NCBI GenBank assembly: GCA_963843805.1
Contig: CAWJLY010000009.1
Location: forward strand, 744,001-808,000
Length of the DNA stretch: 64,000 nucleotides
Direction of reading: 5' to 3'
Origin: Ideonella_A sp963843805
GTDB taxonomy: Bacteria; Pseudomonadota; Gammaproteobacteria; Burkholderiales; Burkholderiaceae_C
The position numbers were made by a program, and so were the translations under genes. A model generated the notes under the pieces. The model worked only from the letters and a program-made list of their open reading frames with translations. It was not told the origin of the DNA and did not search any database. Each line of letters begins with the position of its first letter. The first letter of the stretch is position 1. Of this stretch, positions 18,426 through 27,117 are shown piece by piece.

Positions 18426-19354
18426 TCGAACTTGCCGATGTGCGAAAGTCGTTCGGCCAGACGTCGGCGGTCGATGGCGTGTCGCTGCAAATTGCCGCGG
18501 GCAACCTGACTGTGCTGATCGGCGCTTCGGGCTCGGGCAAATCCACGCTGCTGCGGCTGATCAATCGCCTGATCGAGGCCGACAACGGGCGCATCACCAT
18601 CGACGGCCGGGATATCCGGAGCGAATCGCCCGACTTGCTGCGTCGCCGGATCGGCTATGTGATCCAGTCGACCGGCCTGTTTCCACACTGGACCGTTGCA
18701 CGCAACATCGCCACCGTGCCGCGCTTGCTCGGTTGGTCGGACTCCCGCACAGCGGCGCGGGTGGATGAGTTGCTGGATCTGCTCGGGCTGACACCGGCGC
18801 AGTTTCGTGACCGTTATCCGCAGCAGCTGTCCGGCGGCCAGCAACAACGTGTGGGGGTGGCGCGTGCGTTGGCGGCGCAGCCGTCGGTATTGCTGATGGA
18901 CGAGCCGTTCGGCGCGCTCGATCCGCTGACCCGTGTGGTGTTGCAGGATGAGTTGTTGCGCATCCAGCAGGCGGTCGGCTGCACCATCGTCCTGGTCACC
19001 CACGACATCGACGAGGCGCTGAAGCTCGGCGGTCAGTTGGTGCTGCTCGACCATGGGCGAATCGTGCAGGCCGGTACGCCGCACCAGTTGCTCCACCAGC
19101 CGGCAGATCTGCGGGTGGCCGAATTTTTCGGCCGCAGCTCGCTTGGCCAACGCCTGCTCGGTCTGCGGCGAGTCGGCGATGTGTTGCGCAGCGGCGACGT
19201 GGTGCCGGGCGAGCCGCTGTTGCCGACGCAGACGCTGCAGCACGCACTGTCGCAGTTTTTGCTGCGCGGCGTCGATCGCTTGCCGGTGGCCGATCCCGAA
19301 GGCCGCCCGCTCGGCGTGATCGATTTCGGCGATCTGCTTGGTGAGCCGCGGTGA
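18422..19354 (+). CDS. osmoprotectant ABC transporter ATP-binding protein (YehX type)
   Basis: 310 aa, TTG start inside the overlap TTGA with the upstream permease, which fits the immediately following ELADVRKSFGQTSAVDGVSL. Motifs: Walker A GASGSGKSTLLR, signature LSGGQQQRVGVARAL, Walker B VLLMDEPFGALDP, H-loop VTHDIDEAL. The C-terminal 60 residues resemble a single regulatory CBS-like module (LLRGVDRLPVADPEGRPLGVIDF), common in OpuCA/YehX ATPases and thought to sense ionic strength or nucleotides. The stop overlaps the GTG of the second permease. Confidence 0.88.
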   Translation: MIELADVRKSFGQTSAVDGVSLQIAAGNLTVLIGASGSGKSTLLRLINRLIEADNGRITIDGRDIRSESPDLLRRRIGYVIQSTGLFPHWTVARNIATVPRLLGWSDSRTAARVDELLDLLGLTPAQFRDRYPQQLSGGQQQRVGVARALAAQPSVLLMDEPFGALDPLTRVVLQDELLRIQQAVGCTIVLVTHDIDEALKLGGQLVLLDHGRIVQAGTPHQLLHQPADLRVAEFFGRSSLGQRLLGLRRVGDVLRSGDVVPGEPLLPTQTLQHALSQFLLRGVDRLPVADPEGRPLGVIDFGDLLGEPR

Positions 19355-20125
19355 ATTCCAGCCGAATCGCAGCTGTTTCGTTTTTGTCGCGGCTGCTGAT
19401 CGATCCGCTGCTCTGGGGTCTGGTCGTGCTGTTGTTGCTGGCCGCTGGCATGCCGTGGCTGGAACCGGTTTTTGCAAGCTTGTTTCCCGATCTCGCTCGG
19501 CCGGTCTACGTTCAGGATTCGTTTCTCGGCCTGCTCGCTGCGCATGTTGGATTGGTTGCGGTCTCGCAGCGCTGCGGCCGTCACGGTCGGTATCAGCCTG
19601 GGTTGTTTTGTCACCCGGTCGGCCGGGCGCGAGTTTCGTGCGCTGGTCGACATGCTGGTGGCTGCCGGACAGACGGTTCCACCGGTGGCGGTGCTGGCGG
19701 TCGCCGCGCCGTTGATCGGCTTCGGCAGCGCACCGGCGCTGATCGCACTGGCCTTGTATGGCATCTTGCCGGTGCTGCGCGCCACCATCGCCGGCATCGA
19801 ATCGGTTCCAGCGGATGTGCTGGAGGCCGCGCGGGGTCAGGGAATGACCGACTGGCAGCAGTTGCGCCACGCCCAGCTGCCTCTGGCATGGCCGGTTTTG
19901 CTGGCCGGCGTGCGCACCTCGGTGGTGATCAACATCGGCACCGCGGCAATTGCGTCGACAGTCGGTGCGCGCACGCTCGGCTCGCCGATCATCATCGGCT
20001 TGTCGGGATTCAACACCGCTTATGTGCTGCAGGGGGCGATGCTGGTCGGCGCGCTGGCGATCGTCGTCGACGCGGCCTTCGACCGACTCGGCCGAAGCCT
20101 GTTGCGCTGGCGAACGAGCGACTGA
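19351..20125 (+). CDS. osmoprotectant ABC transporter permease, small (YehW type), one frameshift
   Basis: About 257 aa after repair. Starts at GTG 19351 with membrane segments LLWGLVVLLLLAAGMPWL. The frame moves +1 near 19566 within GLVAVS|SAAAVTVGIS; the second part contains QTVPPVAVLAVAAPLIGFGS and the EAA loop EAARGQGMTDWQQLRHAQLP. One extra base in the run gtctcgcagc explains the break. It completes the importer (SBP, two permeases, ATPase) and ends 13 bp from the convergent rsgA stop. Confidence 0.85.
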
Positions 20126-20138
20126 GTGCCGGCATCGA

Positions 20139-21266
20139 TCAGCCGGATACGCGTGTCTTTTGTGCCTGCCGCCTGGCTCGGCTGCGCGCCTTCCACACGC
20201 CGAGCTCGGTGCGCCGTTCGAGATGTCCGGCCTGGTCGCGGCGCACTTCGCGAACCAGCTTCTGGTAGTTGTTCAAGCGGTCTTCATCGACTGCTTCGCG
20301 AACTCGGCAGCCCGGCTCGTTCTGATGCCGGCAATCGCGAAAGCGACAACCGGCGGCAAGCATCTGGATTTCGCCGAACGCCGCCGCCACGTGGCTTTTG
20401 TCAGCTTCTGCTCGCAGGCCGCGCAGCCCAGGGGTATCGATGATGCAGGCGCCGCCGGGCAGGCGGAACAGGCTGCGGCTGCGCGTCGTGTGTTTGCCAC
20501 GGTTGTCGTGCTCGCGCGCGGCACCGGTATCCTGAACCAGTTGGCCGAACAGGGTGTTGGTCAGTGTCGACTTGCCGGCGCCCGACGAGCCAAGCACCAC
20601 CAGGGTCTGCCCCGGTTGCAGGAAGGGTTGCAGCCGGACGGCCGTATCGCTGTCTCGCGCGTCGACGCACAGGATGGGCAACCCGTTGCCGATGCGTTCA
20701 CGCAGCGTTCGCAGGTGGCTGAACAGGCTTCGCGGATCGATCAGCGTGTCCGCCTTTGTCAACACGATCACGATCCTGGCATCGGTGCTTTGCAGCAGCG
20801 TGACATAACGTTCGATTCGCCGCGGGTTGAAATCCTTGTCGAGCCCCATCGTCAGCAACGCGCAATCGAAATTGCTGACCAACGCCTGGCGCACACCATT
20901 CGCATCACGTCGAATCAGCTGGTTGGTCGGCGTCAGTCGGTGGTGCAATCGATGCTGCCCGTCGTCGTCGGCAGCCGCCAGCACCCAATCGCCGACGGTC
21001 AGCATCGATTGTGTCTGCCCGAGCCGGCGGGACAGTGCAGTTGCAACGGTTGCGCGAAGCGCCGTACGGCCGTCGTCGATGCGAACCGAATCGCGGTGGA
21101 TTTCAGTCAAGCGCATCAAGCGCATGCGGGGCTGCTTGACGGGGTCAGTCATTGAAAGCTGCCGGGTCATTTCGGCGGCCTGCAGCATCAGTGCGGCCGT
21201 CAGTCCCATCGAGCAAAGTGGATCGTCTGGCAGCGAGCGCGGGCGCTCGTCATCGTTGTCAATCAT
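20139..21266 (-). CDS. rsgA: ribosome small subunit-dependent GTPase A
   Basis: Assembly GTPase acting on the 30S subunit, 375 aa. It shows the circularly permuted GTPase order: G4 TKAD, then G1 VVLGSSGAGKSTLTN, then G3 DTPG, followed by the zinc site CRFRDCRHQNEPGC. The N-terminal OB-fold region includes SMLTVGDWVLAAADDDGQHR. The chosen ATG (MIDNDDERPR) is within an open frame that extends 174 bases upstream without a convincing start. The N-terminus is longer than in E. coli RsgA. No partner gene in the immediate neighbourhood. Confidence 0.9.
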   Translation of the reverse strand: MIDNDDERPRSLPDDPLCSMGLTAALMLQAAEMTRQLSMTDPVKQPRMRLMRLTEIHRDSVRIDDGRTALRATVATALSRRLGQTQSMLTVGDWVLAAADDDGQHRLHHRLTPTNQLIRRDANGVRQALVSNFDCALLTMGLDKDFNPRRIERYVTLLQSTDARIVIVLTKADTLIDPRSLFSHLRTLRERIGNGLPILCVDARDSDTAVRLQPFLQPGQTLVVLGSSGAGKSTLTNTLFGQLVQDTGAAREHDNRGKHTTRSRSLFRLPGGACIIDTPGLRGLRAEADKSHVAAAFGEIQMLAAGCRFRDCRHQNEPGCRVREAVDEDRLNNYQKLVREVRRDQAGHLERRTELGVWKARSRARRQAQKTRVSG

Positions 21267-21773
21267 GATGTGGCTTCTCGTGACCTGAAGTGGACCGGCA
21301 CGCGCAGGCGGCCAGCGCCGCTGCTTGAACAGCGGCTGATAAAGGTAATCGCGGGGCGGGCAGCAGGCTGCTCGCAGTTCAGGTCGCGAAGATGGTCGGC
21401 ATGGGCTTCGCCTGCCGGGTGGCAGGCGTCGCGCCGACATGGGCCCTGCCGAGGTGGCAGGGCCGTCTATTCGATCAACCGAGGTGCGTCAGACGCTGGC
21501 CGCGAGGTGGGCGAGGGTTGTCGATTGCATGTTTTGCCTCCTTCAACTTCGGGTCATCGGGACCACCACGGAAGTACCGTGGGACGAGCCGCAGTTTGGC
21601 AGTCCGGCGATCGATCGTCAACCGGCGTCGAAAACTCCTACAGGCAATCGGCGTCAATGCCGATCGTCACGGCCCGCCGCCAGAGCGATAACCGGTTGCA
21701 GCGGCAAACTGCAATTTGCCGCCGAGCGTGCAAGTGGTGCTCGTTGATACGACTCTTTTCTGTAGGAGGCATC
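21267..21773. other. 507-bp spacer with hairpins and a 13-codon ORF
   Basis: No full-length gene. On the minus strand a strong ribosome-binding site (AGGAGG, 21536-21541 region) precedes ATG at 21530 and a 13-residue ORF MQSTTLAHLAASV ending at 21489. Downstream of it on the same strand is a perfect 9-bp stem GGCCCTGCC/GGCAGGGCC (about 21442-21464). Other short stems occur (CCACGG/CCGTGG, CGGCAAA/TTTGCCG). The arrangement resembles a leader peptide before rsgA, but no T-run follows the stem. The plus-strand end carries the promoter region of the PRC-barrel gene. Confidence 0.35.
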
Positions 21774-22133
21774 ATGAACAATACGACCAGTGATACCGAC
21801 GTCATCTCGTCCGACCGGGTCGAAGGAACAACGGTCTATAACCATGCGGGCGACAAACTCGGGTCGATCGATGACCTGATGATCGACAAGCGTACCGGAC
21901 AGGTGCGGTATGCGGTGCTTGAATTCGGCGGTTTTCTCGGCATCGGCACCGACCGTTACCCGCTGCCTTGGAATGTTCTCGACTACGACGTCGAGAAGGA
22001 GGGATATGTGGTTCCCCTCGACAAGGCCAAACTCGACGGCGCGCCGAAATATCCGCACGACGCGATGCCTGCTTACACCACTGATTTCGGGCGCAGGGTG
22101 AACGGATATTACGGTGTTGACCCGTATTACTGA
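21774..22133 (+). CDS. PRC-barrel domain protein
   Basis: 119 aa cytoplasmic protein with one PRC-barrel (about residues 10-80): VEGTTVYNHAGDKLGSIDDL and the typical LEFGGFLGIGTDRYPLPW. Single PRC-barrel proteins are often stress-induced in proteobacteria; function unclear. A very good ribosome-binding site (TAGGAGG) lies 5 bases before the ATG. Tyrosine-rich C-terminus NGYYGVDPYY. Confidence 0.88.
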   Translation: MNNTTSDTDVISSDRVEGTTVYNHAGDKLGSIDDLMIDKRTGQVRYAVLEFGGFLGIGTDRYPLPWNVLDYDVEKEGYVVPLDKAKLDGAPKYPHDAMPAYTTDFGRRVNGYYGVDPYY

Positions 22134-22270
22134 TCGTCCGATCGGCAGCCACACGCCCAACGCGTTCTCGGTCGCTAGGGGCATTGAAGTTCTGCGATCA
22201 GCAGCGAGCGGCGACCGCAGCGTCTGCCGCTGCGCGCGCTCGTCGAGGGCGTGTGGATGAGTGATACCCG

Positions 22271-22501
22271 GTGAGCGATCTGGACTGGGTTCAGTGGCCT
22301 GCAATGGCCGTCACGGTGCTGGCAGCCTGGTTCGTTGCATCGAAGAACGAACGAAAACGACTCGCCGGTTTCTGGTTTTTCCTGCTCAGCAATGTCTTGT
22401 GGGTTGTCTGGGGTTGGCACGCCAGCGCGTTTGCCTTGATCGTCCTGCAACTCTGCCTCGCGGCGATGAATATTCGCGGTGCCCTCAAGGCGGAACCCTG
22501 A
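22271..22501 (+). CDS. small membrane protein (two transmembrane helices)
   Basis: 76 aa from a GTG start (MSDLDWVQWPAM). Two hydrophobic segments (AVTVLAAWFVASK and FWFFLLSNVLWVVWGW plus FALIVLQLCLAAMN). No family recognised with certainty; similar tiny inner-membrane proteins occur in Burkholderiales stress clusters. The reading frame is used end to end by hydrophobic residues in a regular pattern, which supports coding. Confidence 0.65.
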   Translation: MSDLDWVQWPAMAVTVLAAWFVASKNERKRLAGFWFFLLSNVLWVVWGWHASAFALIVLQLCLAAMNIRGALKAEP

Positions 22502-22776
22502 GCAGACCTCACTGGCAACGGGGAATTCCGCCCATCGATTGGTGAAGGCGCGTATATCCTGAGGTTTGCACTGGAGTGATCGACGACATGAATCAAGCAG
22601 ATAAGCGTTCTGACATTGACGCTCACGACTGGAGCGATGGCGGCGGCGAAGACCCAGGCGCAGGCCTCGGCGAATCAGGCGTTTCCGATGCGATTCGTGG
22701 TGAGATCGCCAACAGCGGGTCTGCGGTCGATGGCAGATCGCCGCAACCTGACAATGTTCGACAGGAGAATCGCACG

Positions 22777-22989
22777 ATGGCCAGACAAGATTGCACGATT
22801 GTGGGCACCGTGACATACCGTGAAGGTGACGGCGTCGAGATGGAAGTGCCAAAAGGTCCCTGCGAGATCGAAGTCACCGAGCTCGACGCCACCTTGTCAT
22901 GGGCTGAAGGCGACAGTCACGGCTCGGCGGCGATTTCGCTGCAGGACTACAAACGATTCATCGCTGAAGGCGCGTTGGAACTCGCATGA
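22777..22989 (+). CDS. small conserved hypothetical protein (70 aa)
   Basis: Starts MARQDCTIVGTVTYREGDG with AGGAG nine bases upstream, and reads as a compact acidic beta-rich protein (GPCEIEVTELDATLSWAEGD). The same frame is open back to 22576 with an ATG at 22588; the extra N-terminus is low-complexity and acidic (GGGEDPGAGLGESG), so it may be a longer protein of 134 aa. I recall similar short proteins in Burkholderiales but can name no function. Confidence 0.55.
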   Translation: MARQDCTIVGTVTYREGDGVEMEVPKGPCEIEVTELDATLSWAEGDSHGSAAISLQDYKRFIAEGALELA

Positions 22990-22990
22990 G

Positions 22991-23746
22991 TTATCCGGCA
23001 GCAGACGCCGGGAGCCAGTCGGTGCCGGTTGCTTCATTGGCCGCAACCGGTCCGGCCCGTTCGTCATGCGAAAGCCGCGGTTCGTAGAGGCCGAGAAGAA
23101 TACCCATCACCAGCAGTTGTTGCCACGACCGTGCCTTCATCTTGCGCATCACACCTTCACGATGGTGCTCGGCGGTGCGTGGGCTGATCTGCAACTGAAG
23201 CGCAATTTGCTTGGCTGAGTGATTTTCCAGCAGTACCGCGAAAACCTGAGTTTCGCGCGGGGTCAGCCGGGCATAACGCTCGTCGAGCAGGGCGCGGTCG
23301 GCGTGGCGCTCGCGATCACGGTGATCGAGTTCAAGCGCCGTTCTGACGCTCTCAAGCAGCGCCACCGGGCGCAGCGGTCGGTCCAGAAAATCAACCGCAC
23401 CACTTCTCATCGCCGCGACGGCGCCGGCCACGTCGCCGGGCTGTCCGACGAATACGGTTGACGGTGGCCGATGATGGAGCGCTTGCAATTGCTGCGTCAA
23501 CTGCAGGCCGTCGAAACCTTCCGCCTGCCATTCGCACAGCAGACATGCCGGGACTACCGGGTTGAAGCGATGCAACAGGCGAGTCGGCGAGTCGAAGTCG
23601 AAGACCGTCAGGCCTTGCTGGCGCAACAGCTGACTCGCCATGTCCGCGAATTGCCGACCTTTATCGACCAGGTAGACGGTGTCGGGAATTTCTCTTGCCG
23701 GGAAAATAACCATGGCAGACACCGAGGCAATCGGCATTCCCGCCAC
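22991..23746 (-). CDS. FixJ/NarL-type response regulator with degenerate receiver
   Basis: Transcription factor, up to 251 aa (an ATG at 23713 is an alternative start). N-terminal receiver-like domain (about residues 20-135): TVYLVDKGRQFADMASQLL, ACLLCEWQAEGFDGLQLTQQ, SGAVDFLDRPLRP. C-terminal LuxR helix-turn-helix (about 160-215): LTPRETQVFAVLLENHSAKQ, SPRTAEHHREGVMRKM. The usual phosphoacceptor Asp is Glu (CEWQ where FixJ has D-x-R), one acidic-pocket residue is Lys (VDK), and the conserved Lys is Arg (DRP). The domain may thus work without phosphorylation. No histidine kinase lies next to it. Confidence 0.82.
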   Translation of the reverse strand: MAGMPIASVSAMVIFPAREIPDTVYLVDKGRQFADMASQLLRQQGLTVFDFDSPTRLLHRFNPVVPACLLCEWQAEGFDGLQLTQQLQALHHRPPSTVFVGQPGDVAGAVAAMRSGAVDFLDRPLRPVALLESVRTALELDHRDRERHADRALLDERYARLTPRETQVFAVLLENHSAKQIALQLQISPRTAEHHREGVMRKMKARSWQQLLVMGILLGLYEPRLSHDERAGPVAANEATGTDWLPASAAG

Positions 23747-23873
23747 CCAGGAACGCGACTGCAGGCACCGTCAGTTCTCGCTGGCGGAAAGTTGTCGATG
23801 TCGACTGCCGAAGTTGCCTCGCCGAGGCACGCGCCTTCGACGACTGCCGATGGCAGGCCTGAATCGGAGCGTT

Positions 23874-24353
23874 TCAGCGCGGCCGTTCGGCGTCGAGGCG
23901 TTGGGTGGCCTCGGCGCTCGCGGTTTCGTATTCGCCTGCTGCGGCGTTGGCCTCGACCGGCCGGTGCTCGACAAGTGCCCACGGCCCGGTGGTCGATTCG
24001 CGATAGCCTGCAACCAGATAGACCTTGCCGACTTCCATCAGTGGCTTGCCCTGGGCATGACGCGAAAGCAGCAGCGAACTCTCGCGCGGCAGCGTCGCCG
24101 GGCCTGCGAGCACCGTGCCGCGGATCTGCTGGCGCTCCCGGCGACTGCCCGGCGACAAGATCTCGATGGCTTCGCAGCGCAGCACCGCGATCAGGCGGTC
24201 GCTTGCTGCATAGGGTTTCAGTTCCTGGTAGGTGTTGTCGTTGAACATGGCGCGTTTGGCTCCAGTATTCGGCTGTCCGGCGGACGCGGTAGCGGCGATG
24301 GCCAGACACACCACGCCCAGCAAACCCCTGATCTGCCGCCGAGGCCTGCTCAT
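23874..24353 (-). CDS. hypothetical exported protein, last gene of the caspase-like operon
   Basis: 159 aa. Start ATG at 24353 overlaps the upstream stop (ATGA) and gives a clear signal peptide (RGLLGVVCLAIAATASAG). The mature protein has a beta-rich stretch (LIAVLRCEAIEILSPGS, GKVYLVAGYRES) and an Ala/Glu-rich tail. No family recognised. It is the sixth gene of a coupled operon; an exported partner or immunity-like role is possible but unproven. Confidence 0.6.
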   Translation of the reverse strand: MSRPRRQIRGLLGVVCLAIAATASAGQPNTGAKRAMFNDNTYQELKPYAASDRLIAVLRCEAIEILSPGSRRERQQIRGTVLAGPATLPRESSLLLSRHAQGKPLMEVGKVYLVAGYRESTTGPWALVEHRPVEANAAAGEYETASAEATQRLDAERPR

Positions 24354-24907
24354 GAAGGTTGCGGTGCTGCGCCGACCCGCGGCTCGCGCCACACCTTGGA
24401 CAGCGAGAACACCTTGCGATGTTTGCCGTTGATCAACACCTCGATGTAATCGCCCTCGACCGGCAAACCGTCACGCACGTGTTTCCAGCGCGCGCGGAAA
24501 AAGTTGCGTCCGGCCATGTTGTCGTAGCCGGACTCATCGAGCACGGCTTCAGCCGGCGGTTCGGCAACCTGCGTCGCCAAGGTCAAGGCCTCGCTGGCGG
24601 GCATCGTGCCGTCAGATCCGATCGCCAAAAAGTCGAGGTACCAGGAAATGGTTTCGCCGGTGGTGGCGTTCAGACGGATGCTGCAGGCGCTGAGGCGTGA
24701 AAAAACCCCCAATGTCAGCGGCGCGGCATTGCCGGTGCTTTTGCCGTCGGAAGGGCCGAGGCGAAGATGTTCGCCCAGCGCCCCACCCGAGACCGGCCGG
24801 CCGGCAGCGAGGCTCTCACGTTCGAGAAATTGCAGGTACCAGGCGTTGGCCCGCTCGATGGGCGATCCCGAGCCGGCAGCGGCGTTCTGCTCAGCCATGG
24901 TCGTCAC
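24350..24907 (-). CDS. hypothetical protein, fifth gene of the caspase-like operon
   Basis: 185 aa (182 from the second ATG at 24898). No signal peptide or membrane segment. Recognisable only as a soluble protein with NFFRARWKHVRDGLPVEGDY near the C-terminus, a region that might be an SH3- or OB-like beta barrel (YIEVLINGKHRKVFSL). The start overlaps the end of the previous gene by 8-17 bases and the stop overlaps the next start by 4. Confidence 0.6.
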   Translation of the reverse strand: MTTMAEQNAAAGSGSPIERANAWYLQFLERESLAAGRPVSGGALGEHLRLGPSDGKSTGNAAPLTLGVFSRLSACSIRLNATTGETISWYLDFLAIGSDGTMPASEALTLATQVAEPPAEAVLDESGYDNMAGRNFFRARWKHVRDGLPVEGDYIEVLINGKHRKVFSLSKVWREPRVGAAPQPS

Positions 24908-25187
24908 CTTGCAGGGCCTGTGCCGCGCTGCGGGATCGGCGAAACCGCACGATGCGCGCCGTGTCGTCGTCGACCGTCAACTCGACCCACAGAATGCCCG
25001 CCGACAACTTCACCACCCAGGCCTTGCGGTCGAACACCGGGCCTGGCGGCGGCAATTGGTCGGCGAGCGGTGCGCCGGCCACCAGTTCGACGATCCGCAG
25101 CTCCACGCTGGTCGGCTGGTAGTCGCCCGGGATGCCGAACTCGGGGGCGGCAGCCTGCGCCACAGCGATTGCTTCGCGGTTGTTCAC
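24891..25187 (-). CDS. hypothetical protein, fourth gene of the caspase-like operon
   Basis: 98 aa from a GTG that overlaps the previous stop (GTGA); the longer open frame is an artefact of read-through. Sequence VNNREAIAVAQAAAPEFGIP then beta strands KAWVVKLSAGILWVELTVDD resembles small cystatin/PepSY-like folds that contain an 'A-W-V-V' strand, but the similarity is too weak to name. Function unknown. Confidence 0.6.
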   Translation of the reverse strand: MNNREAIAVAQAAAPEFGIPGDYQPTSVELRIVELVAGAPLADQLPPPGPVFDRKAWVVKLSAGILWVELTVDDDTARIVRFRRSRSAAQALQGDDHG

Positions 25188-25648
25188 GAAGCGTCCTCGA
25201 TCACCCGCAACGCTGCGATCTGACGGGTCTTGCAATTGATCAGGAATTGCATCTTGGCCGGCAGGCGATGGTGACGTTGCTGAATCAGCGTCGCCAGCGT
25301 GTTGTCAGGGCCTTCGACTGACTTGATCGATTCGACCCGTTTGCCCAGCAAACCGCTGGTGGTGCAGATGCGCAGCACTTCGTCGTCGGGCAGTGCCGCA
25401 TATTCAGAATCGATCAGCCGTCTCGGATCGTGGAACAGCTTGATCTGGCCGCCCGGATCGGTTTCGATCTGCAACTCGTTGAACTGGTGCCATGCGGCGA
25501 AGCGTTCTTCGTGCACGTGGCGTTTCAACAGGCCATCCCAACCGGCCTCGTCATCAAGCGATTGCAGGCGAATCTCGCCGCGCAGCAGCGTCGACAGCAA
25601 GGCCTGCAGGCGGGCCTTGGCGGTTGTTTTCAGCGTGGCGGCATCCAT
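25184..25648 (-). CDS. hypothetical protein, third gene of the caspase-like operon
   Basis: 154 aa, soluble, no recognised family. N-terminal helix (TLKTTAKARLQALLSTLL), then mixed alpha/beta with HEERFAAWHQFNELQIETD and a C-terminal strand-rich part (KMQFLINCKTRQIAALRVI). It begins 11 bases after the caspase-like gene and ends in a GTGA overlap, so its level is tied to that gene. It could be an inhibitor or chaperone for it. Confidence 0.6.
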   Translation of the reverse strand: MDAATLKTTAKARLQALLSTLLRGEIRLQSLDDEAGWDGLLKRHVHEERFAAWHQFNELQIETDPGGQIKLFHDPRRLIDSEYAALPDDEVLRICTTSGLLGKRVESIKSVEGPDNTLATLIQQRHHRLPAKMQFLINCKTRQIAALRVIEDAS

Positions 25649-25659
25649 CGCGGTATTTC

Positions 25660-27117
25660 CTAGTTGAACCAGCCCGACAAGGCGTCGCCTATTGCGGCGC
25701 CCAGATCGGACAGGGCGTCAGCGATCGACTGCAACATGCCTTTCGGCTCGATCGCGCCGCCACCGATCCCGTAGAGGATCGGCTTCATGTTCTTGTAGTG
25801 ATCGGACGCGGTCGCGAAGAAACAATCGGGAATTTTCGCCGGATCGAGCCGATAGCCGGCCCAGCGTTTGTAGAACTTGCTGGCCAGCAACGGTGCCTCC
25901 GCATCGGGAATCGTGACCCGGAACGCCAGCACGTGGCCGGTTCCGCGCGCCAGCATGGCATCGGCGAAGCTGGACTCCCAGCCGGTCAGACAGGTGCTTG
26001 CATAAAACAGATATCGCGGCAGGTTGGGGACGTCGGCCGCGTTGCCGATCTGCGCATCACCGAAGCGGGGTACCGGTGTCAGGTGGACGATGCTCCGCCA
26101 TTCGGACTTGGTATATTTTTTCTCGCCCGGGTCGTCGTCCGGCATCGACGAGTTGTCGCTTCTTTTGAGTGCATTGCCATGACTGGCCTGGTGGAACGCG
26201 TAGCTGTTGCGCAGCGCAGAGCCATAGTCCGCCAGCGCAATATTGACGCCGTTCTGGTTGGTCAGCAGCGCTTTGGAATGGTTGACGCCATTGAGGATGG
26301 CGGCCACCGCAGTGGCCTCGGGCAACACGCCGGTGAGCGAGCCGGTTTCGGCAAAACAAGGGTGCCAATATTTGAGAGTCAGGCAAGCAGCACGCTGGCC
26401 TGCATGATCGTTGGGGGTCTCTTCGTGCAGACCTTCGTACGACACGTTGCAAGTGAAGTAATAAAAGGGTTTGTCCCAGGTCGCCCAGAGATCGTGGCGG
26501 TAATCGAAAACCCATTCCGGACGCTTGCCGGTGACCGGATCGACAACCTTGCCGCCGCAAACTTCGAGTTTGCCGAGATGACCCTCGGTCACCTGTGCGC
26601 CGCTGTGGCACAACAATATCGTCATGTCGGCGGCAGTGCCGTCGGGCACGTTGGTGGTGTCGCCGATCAGTTCGACCTTGGCTTCTTCGGGAATCGTATC
26701 GGTCGGTGGCGAGGCAGCTGGCCAACTGCTGTTGTGATCCGGCGTGACTTCGGGTTTGGACCAACGAACCTTGAGCGTCGGCTTCGGTTTTTCCGGCGTC
26801 GGCCCCGGTCCACCGCCACCGCCACCGCCACCGCCACCGCCACCGCCACCGCCACCCCCGCCGCCACCTCCGGGCGGACAGTCGCACGGCTCGACGCCCG
26901 AGCCCGGCTTCTTGTCCGAGTCGCCACCGGCAACCGGCCCGCCAGCGGCGATGTACGAATCGACCCATTCGCGGCGCAGCTCGGCTTGTGCCGGATCGGT
27001 TGCGCTGAGCGGGATCCGCTTGCCGTCCGGCCCGATGAATTCAGGATGCTTCGCGTAAAACTCATGGTCGGCAGCCTTGACGGCGGCCGAATCCAGCGGA
27101 CGCGACAGATCGGTCAT
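25660..27117 (-). CDS. caspase/CHAT-like protein with polyglycine linker
   Basis: 485 aa, no signal peptide. Residues 1-80: a charged N-terminal region ending in PCDC. Residues 83-103: 21 consecutive glycines encoded by a (GGTGGC)n repeat, then a proline-rich segment. The rest is a globular domain whose end resembles clan CD peptidases of the CHAT/caspase type: a candidate catalytic His at about 313 in SYAFHQASHGNAL, and a candidate Cys at about 376 after a hydrophobic strand (RYLFYASTC, then LTGWESSFADAMLARGTGHV), with the CHAT-like continuation (LLASKFYKRW). I infer a cysteine peptidase or a relative. Start at 27117 overlaps the upstream stop (ATGA). Function, substrate and partners are unknown. 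Confidence 0.65.
   Translation of the reverse strand: MTDLSRPLDSAAVKAADHEFYAKHPEFIGPDGKRIPLSATDPAQAELRREWVDSYIAAGGPVAGGDSDKKPGSGVEPCDCPPGGGGGGGGGGGGGGGGGGGGGPGPTPEKPKPTLKVRWSKPEVTPDHNSSWPAASPPTDTIPEEAKVELIGDTTNVPDGTAADMTILLCHSGAQVTEGHLGKLEVCGGKVVDPVTGKRPEWVFDYRHDLWATWDKPFYYFTCNVSYEGLHEETPNDHAGQRAACLTLKYWHPCFAETGSLTGVLPEATAVAAILNGVNHSKALLTNQNGVNIALADYGSALRNSYAFHQASHGNALKRSDNSSMPDDDPGEKKYTKSEWRSIVHLTPVPRFGDAQIGNAADVPNLPRYLFYASTCLTGWESSFADAMLARGTGHVLAFRVTIPDAEAPLLASKFYKRWAGYRLDPAKIPDCFFATASDHYKNMKPILYGIGGGAIEPKGMLQSIADALSDLGAAIGDALSGWFN

Noticed and set aside
18302..19870. 522-codon minus-strand frame opposite the ATPase gene
   Set aside because: Antisense shadow of the YehX/YehW genes, with no recognisable domain.
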